From contig JAJFIG010000069.1 of NCBI GenBank assembly GCA_021775195.1, forward strand, positions 1 to 7,375: a stretch of DNA of 7,375 nucleotides, given 5' to 3'. Below, piece by piece: positions 1 to 5,941 of the stretch. Under the pieces are notes generated by a model that was not told where the DNA came from, made no database searches, and was given only the letters and a program-made list of their open reading frames with translations. A program made the position numbers and the translations under genes. Every line of letters starts with the position of its first letter. Positions within the stretch are counted from its first letter, which is position 1. This DNA comes from Rhodospirillales bacterium. Lineage in GTDB: Bacteria; Pseudomonadota; Alphaproteobacteria; Rhodospirillales; 2-02-FULL-58-16.

Positions 1-1100
1 GGTCGTCCATGAATTCGGGCACCGCCGCCGCCGGCGGCGGATTCGGGAACCGGCTCGACCCGCTGGCCGGCGCGCACGAACTCCTGACCAACGGTGATCA
101 GCGTAACCTCCGCCGGCAGCCCGGCCAGCCAGATGCCATCGGGCGTATCGGCGATCATGGTCACGGGATGGAAGCGGACCCGATTGTCCGCATCCACCGC
201 CTTGACCCCGATCACGCCCTCGTCGGAAAGCGTCAGCACAGCCGGCGACACCCGATGGGCCAGGACCCGGCCCAGGGGCAGCCGCAATTCGGTGGTCAGG
301 CCCTCGGCGATGGCGCCGCCGGGATTGTCGACGGCGACCTCGACGCGGAAGGTGCGGGTCGTCTGGTGACCGGTCTTGGAGACGTAGCGCACGGTGCCGG
401 CGACATCCTCGCCTGTGGTCAGGCGCACCCGGGCCGGTGCCCCGGCGGAGATGCGGGCAACGTCGCGCTCGCCGACCTCGCCGACAACCAGGATGGGATC
501 AAGATCGATGAGGTTGGCGACCACGCTACCGACGGCGGCATAATCGCCAACCTCGACGGGAAGGTCGTCGACCACCCCGGCGAAGGGAGCACGGATGGTG
601 ACCCGCTGGATGTCGAGGCGGATGTTGGCCAGCCGCGCCCTGGCCGCCGCCAGTTCGGCCTTGGCTTCGGCCAGCTTGACCCGCGATCGGAATTTCTTTT
701 CCGAAAGCTGCTCGGCTGCCTTGTAGGCGATCCTATACTGCGCCACCACGGCCTCTGCCTCGGCCAGCCTTGCCTTGCGGTCATCCATGGCAAGACGGAG
801 GACGACATCACCCTTTTTGACCGACTTGCCCTTTTCCGCCACCAGGACCGCCACCCGGCCCTCGGTTTCGGTGCGCAGGGCAACGGCGCGCTCGGCCTCG
901 GTGCGTCCGAAGAGCTTGAGTTCGTTGGCCCGTTCCTCGGCTCTCAGCGTGCGCACCCGGACCTGGGGTACCGGCCGCTCGCCGGGCGCCGCCGCCGGCT
1001 CGGCCTCGGGGGCCGGCGCCTTGCCGCCGACCTGACCCGACAGGATCCAGCCTGTGGCCGCCACCGCCATCAGCGCGGCGATAAAATAGGATCGTTTCAT
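1..1100 (-). CDS. RND efflux periplasmic adaptor (HlyD/MFP family), 3' end cut by the window edge
   Basis: This is the membrane-fusion subunit that links an inner-membrane RND pump to an outer-membrane channel in tripartite efflux. The frame is open from the ATG at 1100 to the left edge (366 codons), close to the usual 360-400 residues. Residues 5-22 form a hydrophobic N-terminal segment (signal or anchor) without a lipobox Cys, followed by an Ala/Pro/Glu linker to about residue 45. A biotinyl-lipoyl half-motif lies at about 81-100 (GRVAVLVAEKG, then VKKGDVV). A charged Ala/Glu/Arg/Lys-rich helical hairpin spans about 105-165. The second lipoyl half, VTIRAPFAGVV, starts at residue 167. Beta-barrel and membrane-proximal domains follow, with a Gly-rich tail near the edge. 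The start codon overlaps the stop of the PadR gene (ATGA), indicating co-transcription and translational coupling. An ATG in another frame at 10-8 could be the start of the pump gene, but too little is visible. The substrate cannot be deduced. Confidence 0.92.
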   Translation of the reverse strand, partial: MKRSYFIAALMAVAATGWILSGQVGGKAPAPEAEPAAAPGERPVPQVRVRTLRAEERANELKLFGRTEAERAVALRTETEGRVAVLVAEKGKSVKKGDVVLRLAMDDRKARLAEAEAVVAQYRIAYKAAEQLSEKKFRSRVKLAEAKAELAAARARLANIRLDIQRVTIRAPFAGVVDDLPVEVGDYAAVGSVVANLIDLDPILVVGEVGERDVARISAGAPARVRLTTGEDVAGTVRYVSKTGHQTTRTFRVEVAVDNPGGAIAEGLTTELRLPLGRVLAHRVSPAVLTLSDEGVIGVKAVDADNRVRFHPVTMIADTPDGIWLAGLPAEVTLITVGQEFVRAGQRVEPVPESAAGGGGARIHGR

Positions 1101-1663
1101 CGGTCCGTCCCCGTCATCGGCTCGTTGTCCGGAGTCTCTTCATCCTCTGCGTCGCCATCGAACAGGAGGTGCCGGTTCTCCTCCATGTAACGGGCGGCGG
1201 CCTCGAAGAACGCCCGCCCGAAACCACGGGCGAACAGGCGTCCCGGCGGAATACCGGTCGAGTCCAGGCCGCGCACGTGTTCGGCGGCGCGCCGGAACTG
1301 GGTCAGGTATTCCTCGAACACCGAGCGCAGGTGGTCTTCGTCGAGCAACTGGGCGAAAAAGAACATGACCATGTATTCCGACCGGATGCGGTCCCGCGCC
1401 GGACGCTGGTGAAGGGCCTCTCGGAAGACCGCCTCGCCCGCCGGCGTGATCGTGTAGACCTTTTTTGCCGGGCGTCGCTCCTGGGCGGTCTCGGTGCAGT
1501 CCACCAAGCCCTCGGCGAGCAGCTTGCCCAGGGCCGGATAGATGGAACCATAACCGGCATCGTAGAAGTAGCTGAACGGCCCTTCTTCGAACTGCTTCTT
1601 GATTTCGTAGCCACTGGCTTCACCAAGGGTGAGAACACCGAGGCACAAGGTTTTTACGTCCAT
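1097..1663 (-). CDS. PadR-family transcriptional regulator
   Basis: This is a 188-residue DNA-binding repressor of the PadR type. The N-terminal winged helix-turn-helix is clear: SGYEIKKQF at 17-25, the GSIYPALGKLLAEGLV recognition region at 39-54, and a basic wing (RPAKKVYTITPAG) at about 64-76. The rest, about 85-175, is helical and Arg/Glu/Phe-rich, matching the C-terminal dimerisation domain of longer PadR proteins. The tail is acidic. I chose the ATG at 1663 because it opens the conserved domain immediately and has an AAGG Shine-Dalgarno about 7 bases upstream. An in-frame ATG at 1720 would add 19 residues unlike the family and lacks a good ribosome site. The gene stops inside the start codon of the adaptor gene. 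PadR proteins often repress an adjacent efflux operon and themselves and release DNA on binding a small molecule. The palindromic operator upstream supports autoregulation here; the ligand is unknown. Confidence 0.93.
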   Translation of the reverse strand: MDVKTLCLGVLTLGEASGYEIKKQFEEGPFSYFYDAGYGSIYPALGKLLAEGLVDCTETAQERRPAKKVYTITPAGEAVFREALHQRPARDRIRSEYMVMFFFAQLLDEDHLRSVFEEYLTQFRRAAEHVRGLDSTGIPPGRLFARGFGRAFFEAAARYMEENRHLLFDGDAEDEETPDNEPMTGTDR

Positions 1664-1726
1664 GGACCAGCCTTCATCGTCATCGCCGGGAAATTGGCGT
1701 GGGCGCGGCGTCGCAACCACACACGT

Positions 1727-1771
1727 TATATCGAATCGATATATAGACTAAATATATATCGATTCGATATA
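1727..1771. repeat. Perfect 19-bp inverted repeat made of two palindromic operator half-sites (probable PadR operator)
   Basis: The left arm at 1727-1745 (TATATCGAATCGATATATA) is the exact reverse complement of the right arm at 1753-1771, with the 7-base spacer gactaaa between them. Each arm is also a palindrome around one central base: 8+1+8 at 1727-1743 (centre 1735) and 8+1+8 at 1755-1771 (centre 1763). The centres are 28 bases apart, somewhat under three helical turns. Known PadR operators are AT-rich dyads with short half-sites separated by 7-8 bases, and ATAT-N7-ATAT fits this. Placement over the promoter of the padR-adaptor operon makes these sites the natural targets of the PadR protein. 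That binding is inference. Confidence 0.82.
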
Positions 1772-1781
1772 CAATTTTCAA
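1753..1781 (-). promoter_or_regulatory. Sigma-70-like promoter of the padR-efflux operon
   Basis: On the minus strand TTGAAA (1781-1776) and TATATA (1758-1753) are separated by exactly 17 bases, giving a near-consensus -35/-10 pair. Transcription would start near 1746, about 80 bases before the ATG at 1663. One palindrome fills the -35/-10 spacer and the other lies just past the expected start point, so a bound repressor would block polymerase at both positions. Operator overlap is seen directly; promoter activity is inferred. Confidence 0.6.
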
Positions 1782-1790
1782 GGATCTGCC

Positions 1791-1880
1791 ATGTCGTTTA
1801 TGCATGGCTCTCGAAGCCGGCGACAGCCGCGGAACCCTTGCCCGCCGCTGGTCTTTGAACGACACTGGCCGTTGTCGTGA
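1791..1880 (+). CDS. Possible 29-residue leader ORF upstream of the GFA-family gene
   Basis: An ATG at 1791 has an AAGGA Shine-Dalgarno about 6 bases upstream and opens a 29-codon frame ending at the TGA at 1878-1880. That stop is 12 bases before the ATG of the next gene, whose own ribosome site (GGAGG, 1882-1886) directly follows it. The predicted peptide is basic (MSFMHGSRSRRQPRN...), with no membrane segment and no recognisable family. It might be a translated leader, or simply untranslated 5' region with a chance start. A 6-bp inverted repeat (ACGACA 1859-1864, TGTCGT 1873-1878) overlaps its 3' end. Nothing shows that it is translated. Confidence 0.25.
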   Translation: MSFMHGSRSRRQPRNPCPPLVFERHWPLS

Positions 1881-1892
1881 CGGAGGAAGGCC

Positions 1893-2321
1893 ATGAACCA
1901 ATCCGACGAAACGCCCAACCCGCGCGCCGCCGGTGGATGCCTGTGCGGTCAAGTCCGTTACCGGGTGACCGGTCCCCTGCGCCAGGTTGTCAATTGCCAT
2001 TGCGGCCAGTGCCTGCGCACCCACGGCCATTTCGCCGCCTACACGGGCGCCGACAGGCACCACGTCGAGATCATCGAGGACGGGACCCTCAAGTGGTACC
2101 TGTCATCGGACAAGGCGCGCCGGGGGTTCTGCGGCGAGTGCGGATCGAGCCTTTTCTGGGAACCCGCGGGCGGCGGCACCATCGGCATCGCCGCCGGCAC
2201 CCTGGATCCGCCAACTGGCCTCAGGACCATCGCCCACCTCTACATCGGCGATAAGCCCGACTATTACGACCTGGCCGACGACCTGCCGCAGTTCCCGGGC
2301 GCCGCGGGCGACCGGGGTTAG
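1893..2321 (+). CDS. GFA/CENP-V-fold zinc-binding protein (glutathione-dependent formaldehyde-activating enzyme family)
   Basis: This is a complete 142-residue single-domain protein, the usual family length. Seven cysteines sit in the family's zinc motifs: C16-x-C18 in GGCLCGQVRY, C35-x-C37-x2-C40 in NCHCGQC, and C80-x2-C83 in FCGECGSSLFW. There is no signal peptide or membrane segment, so it should be cytoplasmic. The family is named after Gfa, proposed to catalyse addition of formaldehyde to glutathione, but most members have no proven reaction and are probably diverse zinc enzymes; the specific activity here is unknown. The start has a strong GGAGG site 6 bases upstream. The gene is divergent from the padR operon and may share its regulatory island (weak plus-strand hexamers TAGACT at 1744 and TATACA at 1768). 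Its stop lies 3 bases from that of the convergent formyltransferase-like gene. Confidence 0.93.
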   Translation: MNQSDETPNPRAAGGCLCGQVRYRVTGPLRQVVNCHCGQCLRTHGHFAAYTGADRHHVEIIEDGTLKWYLSSDKARRGFCGECGSSLFWEPAGGGTIGIAAGTLDPPTGLRTIAHLYIGDKPDYYDLADDLPQFPGAAGDRG

Positions 2322-2324
2322 AAA

Positions 2325-3227
2325 TCAGCCCAGGCGGTCGCCGACCGCGATTCCGCTGGCGGACGCCGCCATCTTGCCTTCGCCTTCCGGACGCATCTTC
2401 TTGATCAGGACCTGGCCGCCGTCGGCGGCGATGGCGATGCCGTCGTCACTGACGGCCGTGACCTCGCCAGGGGTACCGGCGGCGACGCCGATCCTGTTCG
2501 AACCGTAAAGCTGCACGGTCCGACCGCCGTGAGTAGTCCAGGCACCGGGCGCCGGGTCGGCGCCGCGGATCAGGTTGTGAACCTCGGCGGCCGGTTTGCT
2601 CCAGTCCACCTGCACGTCCTTCTTGCGGCACCAGCTTTCGTAGGTCGCCTTGGAATCGTCCTGCTCGATCTTCGGCGCCTTGCCGTCCCGGACCAGGTCG
2701 ACGCCTTCCAGCATGGCATCGACCCCCATGGGAAAGAGCTTGTCGAAGTAGATGCTCCCCAAGGTGTCGTTCTCGCCGATGTCCACTTCCTTCTGCAGCA
2801 GGATGGGACCTTCGTCGAGGCCGTTGTCGGGCCAGAAAATCGACAGACCGGTCTTGGCCGAACCCATGATGATCGGCCAGTTGATGGAGCTCGGCCCCCG
2901 GTGCAGCGGCAACAGCGACGGGTGGTACTGGATTGTGCCGTGGGTGGGGATGTAGAGGACCTCCTCGGGCACGAACAGGGTAACGAAGGCCATCACACCA
3001 AGGTCCGGTTTCAGGGAGGCGACCTGTTCGCGTACTTCCGGCGTCTTGAACGAGGCCGGCTGATAGAGTGGCAGGTCCCTGGACAGCGCGAATTCCTTCA
3101 AGGGATCGGGCCGTCCACCTTCCTTGTCCGGCGCGCAGTAGACGGCGACAACGTTTTCGCCGCGCTCCAGTAGCGCCTCCAGGACCGCCTTGCCGAAGGC
3201 CTGTTGTCCATTGACGATGATCCGCAT
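2325..3227 (-). CDS. Formyltransferase-fold protein resembling the 10-formyl-THF hydrolase domain of ALDH1L/FDH
   Basis: This is a complete 300-residue cytoplasmic protein with the folate-dependent formyltransferase fold. The N-terminal Rossmann-like domain (about 1-195) carries the signature YHPSLLPLHRG at 101-111 and NGLDEGP at 135-141. The C-terminal subdomain (about 200-290) contains WSKPAAEVHNLIRGADPAPGAW. From memory, the stretch around INWPI, SIFWPDNGLDEGPILLQKE and the LFPMGVDAML region follows the hydrolase domain of mammalian 10-formyltetrahydrofolate dehydrogenase closely; H102 and D138 match its catalytic His106 and Asp142. The Asn of Met-tRNA formyltransferase (Asn-x-His) is replaced by Gln100. 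The likely reaction is 10-formyl-THF hydrolysis or formyl transfer to an unidentified acceptor. It has no ACT domain (unlike PurU) and no aldehyde dehydrogenase domain. The start has an AGGGAGG site. Automated tools may call it Fmt, but no def gene is adjacent. Confidence 0.85.
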   Translation of the reverse strand: MRIIVNGQQAFGKAVLEALLERGENVVAVYCAPDKEGGRPDPLKEFALSRDLPLYQPASFKTPEVREQVASLKPDLGVMAFVTLFVPEEVLYIPTHGTIQYHPSLLPLHRGPSSINWPIIMGSAKTGLSIFWPDNGLDEGPILLQKEVDIGENDTLGSIYFDKLFPMGVDAMLEGVDLVRDGKAPKIEQDDSKATYESWCRKKDVQVDWSKPAAEVHNLIRGADPAPGAWTTHGGRTVQLYGSNRIGVAAGTPGEVTAVSDDGIAIAADGGQVLIKKMRPEGEGKMAASASGIAVGDRLG

Positions 3228-3378
3228 GGTCCCTCCCTTTCGTAAATTTTATGTTCTTTGCAGTGTGTTGAACCGGCTGGCTTCGCCAAAGTTAGCAGAA
3301 TTCCACATCGGCGCCATAGTTCGATGCCACTGCCGGCTACGGTCCAGACCAATTGCAATAAATGTATCTGGAGTCGGG

Positions 3379-3407
3379 TTGTAAATTTCAATTGTGACAG
3401 CTACTAT
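3379..3407 (+). promoter_or_regulatory. Candidate promoter for the small gene at 3539
   Basis: TTGTAA (3379-3384) and TACTAT (3402-3407) are separated by 17 bases in an AT-rich patch on the plus strand. Each hexamer matches 4 of 6 consensus positions. The predicted start near 3414 falls inside a perfect palindrome, which would suit control by a repressor. The leader to the ATG at 3539 would be about 125 bases. This is pattern matching only. Confidence 0.3.
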
Positions 3408-3412
3408 CGGAT

Positions 3413-3426
3413 GTCGCTTAAGCGAC
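3413..3426. repeat. Perfect 14-bp palindrome GTCGCTTAAGCGAC
   Basis: The 14 bases read identically on both strands. A second overlapping dyad (AAGCG-AC-CGCTT, 3420-3431) shares its right half. It lies at the predicted start point of the plus-strand candidate promoter, so an operator role is possible. There is no T-run after it on either strand, so it does not look like an intrinsic terminator. Confidence 0.5.
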
Positions 3427-3538
3427 CGCTTCACACGAGATTCATGGCTGCGTCACGGTCGGATATTCAGCCCACCATGTTCTTGGATCGCCCCCGCATC
3501 GTTACTCGGCTCCCGTCTACCCGATTTCGGGGAGTCCG

Positions 3539-3811
3539 ATGACCGTTAGTCCCTGTAGTCCTGAGCCTGCCGTTGACCACCGGTACTGCCGGCCCGCCGA
3601 GCCCGGGTTCGACCTGGTTTCCCAGATCGACGTCGAATGCGCCGCCGGCCTGCTGATGGCGTTCGAGGGCCGGGACGCCTTCAGACTCGCCCAGGGCAAA
3701 TACCGCGCCCATCTTCAGGATGGTGACGAAACGGCGGCGGTGACCTGGTGGCGCATCTTCTACGCCCTGCACCGCCTCTATCCGGCCCGCGAATCGTCCG
3801 TATTCGGCTGA
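3539..3811 (+). CDS. Small uncharacterised protein, 90 residues
   Basis: I do not recognise this family. The frame encodes 90 residues with coding-like composition: third positions become strongly G/C from about codon 15, matching neighbouring genes. The N-terminal 25 residues are Pro/Cys-rich and less typical. The core (about 26-82) looks helical: a segment around CAAGLLMAFEG, an Arg/Gln/Lys-rich stretch, GDETAA, then WWRIFYALHRLYP. This resembles the many small alphaproteobacterial proteins with a GD..A...W..I..A...L pattern, but I cannot name one with certainty. There is no membrane segment or signal peptide. The ATG at 3539 has a GGGGAG site about 4 bases upstream. Its stop is 3 bases from that of the convergent ABC ATPase gene, supporting a real gene boundary. 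The opposite-strand frame at 3467-3772 is less likely. Confidence 0.62.
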   Translation: MTVSPCSPEPAVDHRYCRPAEPGFDLVSQIDVECAAGLLMAFEGRDAFRLAQGKYRAHLQDGDETAAVTWWRIFYALHRLYPARESSVFG

Positions 3812-3814
3812 CTC

Positions 3815-5932
3815 TCACTCCGCCGGCGGCGGTACGTCGGCCGCGCGCTCGGTAATGATCTTGATCACCGGTTCGACCTTGGCCAGTTCCTCCATCGGGA
3901 TGTGGCAGGCGATGGCGTGGCGGTCGGCGGCGAATTGCACCGGCGGGCGCTCCTGGTCGCAGATATCGCCCAGGCTACTGTGGCAACGGCTGGCGAAGGG
4001 ACACCCTTTTGGCGGATTCAAGGCCGAGGGCAGGTTGCCCTCGAGCACGATTTGGCGTTTCTCGATCTCCGGGTCGGCAATGGGCACCGCCGAGAGCAAC
4101 GCCTCGGTATAGGGATGATAGGGCGGAGCGAAGACCTGATCCGTTGTGCCCCGCTCCATGATCTGGCCCAGGTACATGACCACCACCCGGTCGGCGAGAT
4201 AGCGCACGACGCTGAGGTCGTGACTGATGAACAGCAGGGTCGTCTTATGTTCCCGCTGGATGTCGGTCAAGAGCTCGGTCACCGCCGCCGCCACCGAGAC
4301 GTCCAAGGCCGAGACCGGCTCGTCGGCGATCACCATGGACGGCGCGCCGGCGAACGCCCGGGCGATGCCGATACGCTGTTTCTGCCCGCCCGAAAGCTGG
4401 CGCGGACGGCGCTTGGCGAAATCCCTTGGCAGCTTCACCGTATCGAGCAGCGCCAGCACCCGCGCCCGAGCCTTGGCCTTGTCGGTCTCGACGCCGAACT
4501 TGCGGATCACGCGGGCGATCTGGGCCCCAATGGTATGGCTCGGATTGAGGGTATCGTTGGGATTCTGGAAGACCATCTGCAGATTGCTCAGTTGCTCGGT
4601 CGAGCGGCTCTGCACCGGTAGATCGGCGATGTTTTCGCCTTCCAGGCGTACTTCGCCGTCGGTCGCCGATTCCAGCCCCATAAGGACCTTGGCAAAGGTC
4701 GATTTGCCGCATCCCGACTCACCGACAATGGCCACCGTCTCCCCGCGTCGGGCGGTGAAATTCAAGGATTCGTTGGCTTTCACGTATTTGATGCTCTTGC
4801 CCGAGATCAGCGCCGCCATGGAATGGTCGTGGACCTCGTAGTACTTCTGCATGGCGTCGACCTCGAGCACCGGCTCGCCCACTTCCACCGGCGGCTTGCT
4901 CTCGCCCGCCACTACCGCCTCGTCGGCGTCGAACTCTTTCCAGCGCACGCACCGGACCCGGTGGCGTGGATCGTCGTCCGTCGTCACCGGCTCGATGGCG
5001 ATGCTCTCGGCATCACAGAGTCCGCCCTTGAAGAACGTACAACGGGGGCCGAAATTGCAACCCGGTGGGCGTTCGTGGGGCAGCGGCAACTGCCCGGGGA
5101 TGGCAACCAGGGGCCGCGCGTTCTTGTCGCAATGGGGCAGCGGGATGCAGCCGAACAGTCCGTGGGTATAGGGATGCTTGGGCCAGGTGAAAATGGAATC
5201 GATGGTTCCTTCCTCCACCACCTCTCCCGAGTACATGACACCGATGCGCTCGCAGACCTCGAGCATGAGGCCGAGATTGTGGGAAATGTAGAGCAGCGCC
5301 GTATCGTACTTGCGGCTGAGCTCGGCGATCAGCTGCACGATGCCGGCCTCGACGGTAACGTCCAACGCCGTCGTCGGCTCGTCGAGCAAGAGCAGGGCCG
5401 GGTTCGAGAGCAGTGCCATGGCAATGACCACCCGCTGCTGCTGCCCGCCCGATATCTGGTGTGGATAGGCACCCATGACCCGCTCGGCGTCGGGTAGGCG
5501 CACATCGGTCAGCATCTGCACCGAGCGCTCGAAAGCCTCCGCCTTGGAGACGTCGTCGTGCGCCAGGGGCACTTCCATCAACTGTTGGCCGATGGTCAGC
5601 GACGGATTCAGCGCCGCCATCGGCTCCTGGTAGATCATCGATATCTGTGAACCCCGGAGCCGCCTGATCTCGTTCTCGTCCAGGGTCGCCATGTCCCGGC
5701 CACGGAACTTGATGCTGCCACCGACGATGCCGCCATTGTTCCCCATGTAGCGCATGATCCCCATGGCGACGGTGGACTTGCCGCACCCGGATTCGCCGAC
5801 CAGGCCAACGCTTTCCCCGGCCCTGAGGGTCAGCGAGAAGTCCTTCACCGCCGGAATTTCGCCGGCCCGGGTGAAATAGCTGAGGCACAGGTTCTCGATC
5901 TCGAGCAGCGGCGGTACGGGTGTCTCGGCCAT
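3815..5932 (-). CDS. Fused double ATP-binding protein (DppD-DppF type) of a peptide/nickel-family ABC importer
   Basis: This 705-residue protein carries two complete ATPase domains that energise the two permeases encoded upstream. First half: Walker [10 protein letters not shown] 46-54, Q-loop Gln102, signature SGGQQQR 161-167, Walker B LLLLDEP 180-186, switch His218. Second half: Walker A 404-412, Q-loop Gln456, signature LSGGQKQR 513-520, Walker B MVIADEP 533-539, His571. Each half ends in the oligopeptide-transporter C-terminal extension (HPYTHGLF at 253, HPYTEALL at 606) with a four-cysteine set: C292/C298/C306/C328 and C644/C650/C658/C676. The linker at about 330-355 is acidic. DppD and DppF are usually separate proteins of about 330 residues each; fused forms such as GsiA and YejF are known. 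The start has an AGGAG site overlapping the previous gene's TAG, with 9 bases between the genes. All catalytic motifs are intact. The substrate is not determined. Confidence 0.95.
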   Translation of the reverse strand: MAETPVPPLLEIENLCLSYFTRAGEIPAVKDFSLTLRAGESVGLVGESGCGKSTVAMGIMRYMGNNGGIVGGSIKFRGRDMATLDENEIRRLRGSQISMIYQEPMAALNPSLTIGQQLMEVPLAHDDVSKAEAFERSVQMLTDVRLPDAERVMGAYPHQISGGQQQRVVIAMALLSNPALLLLDEPTTALDVTVEAGIVQLIAELSRKYDTALLYISHNLGLMLEVCERIGVMYSGEVVEEGTIDSIFTWPKHPYTHGLFGCIPLPHCDKNARPLVAIPGQLPLPHERPPGCNFGPRCTFFKGGLCDAESIAIEPVTTDDDPRHRVRCVRWKEFDADEAVVAGESKPPVEVGEPVLEVDAMQKYYEVHDHSMAALISGKSIKYVKANESLNFTARRGETVAIVGESGCGKSTFAKVLMGLESATDGEVRLEGENIADLPVQSRSTEQLSNLQMVFQNPNDTLNPSHTIGAQIARVIRKFGVETDKAKARARVLALLDTVKLPRDFAKRRPRQLSGGQKQRIGIARAFAGAPSMVIADEPVSALDVSVAAAVTELLTDIQREHKTTLLFISHDLSVVRYLADRVVVMYLGQIMERGTTDQVFAPPYHPYTEALLSAVPIADPEIEKRQIVLEGNLPSALNPPKGCPFASRCHSSLGDICDQERPPVQFAADRHAIACHIPMEELAKVEPVIKIITERAADVPPPAE

Positions 5933-5941
5933 AATCGACTC

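Larger units (their letters stand above)
3228..3538. other. Intergenic regulatory region between divergent genes
   Basis: This 311-base stretch has no convincing gene and is AT-richer than the flanks, especially 3240-3265 and 3350-3410. It must contain the start signals for the minus-strand formyltransferase-like gene and the plus-strand small gene. A TAAAAT hexamer on the minus strand at 3251-3246 lies close to the formyltransferase start but lacks a good -35 partner. The plus-strand candidate promoter and palindrome are listed separately. Short open frames here have poor composition and no supporting ribosome sites. Confidence 0.6.

Noticed and set aside
9..1190. Long plus-strand open frame (393 codons) antisense to the efflux adaptor gene
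   Set aside because: Product is Gly/Asp/His-rich without domains; the opposite strand encodes a clear HlyD-family protein. It is a GC-rich shadow frame.
1097..1720. Longer PadR version starting at the ATG at 1720
   Set aside because: The extra 19 residues do not match the family, the start has no ribosome site, and the ATG at 1663 is well placed with an AAGG site.
1169..1858. Plus-strand 229-codon frame antisense to padR and crossing its promoter
   Set aside because: It reads through the operator island and has no recognisable domain or ribosome site; it is a shadow of padR.
2334..2348. Hairpin GCGGTCG-C-CGACCGC just after the GFA stop, as a terminator
   Set aside because: It lies within the 3' coding end of the convergent gene and has no T-run, so an intrinsic terminator is not supported.
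2325..3227. Housekeeping methionyl-tRNA formyltransferase (fmt)
   Set aside because: The Asn of the Asn-x-His motif is Gln, the sequence is closer to the FDH hydrolase domain, and no peptide deformylase gene adjoins it.
3467..3772. Minus-strand 101-codon frame opposite the small plus-strand gene
   Set aside because: Poorer coding composition, no ribosome site, and it conflicts with the better-supported plus-strand frame.
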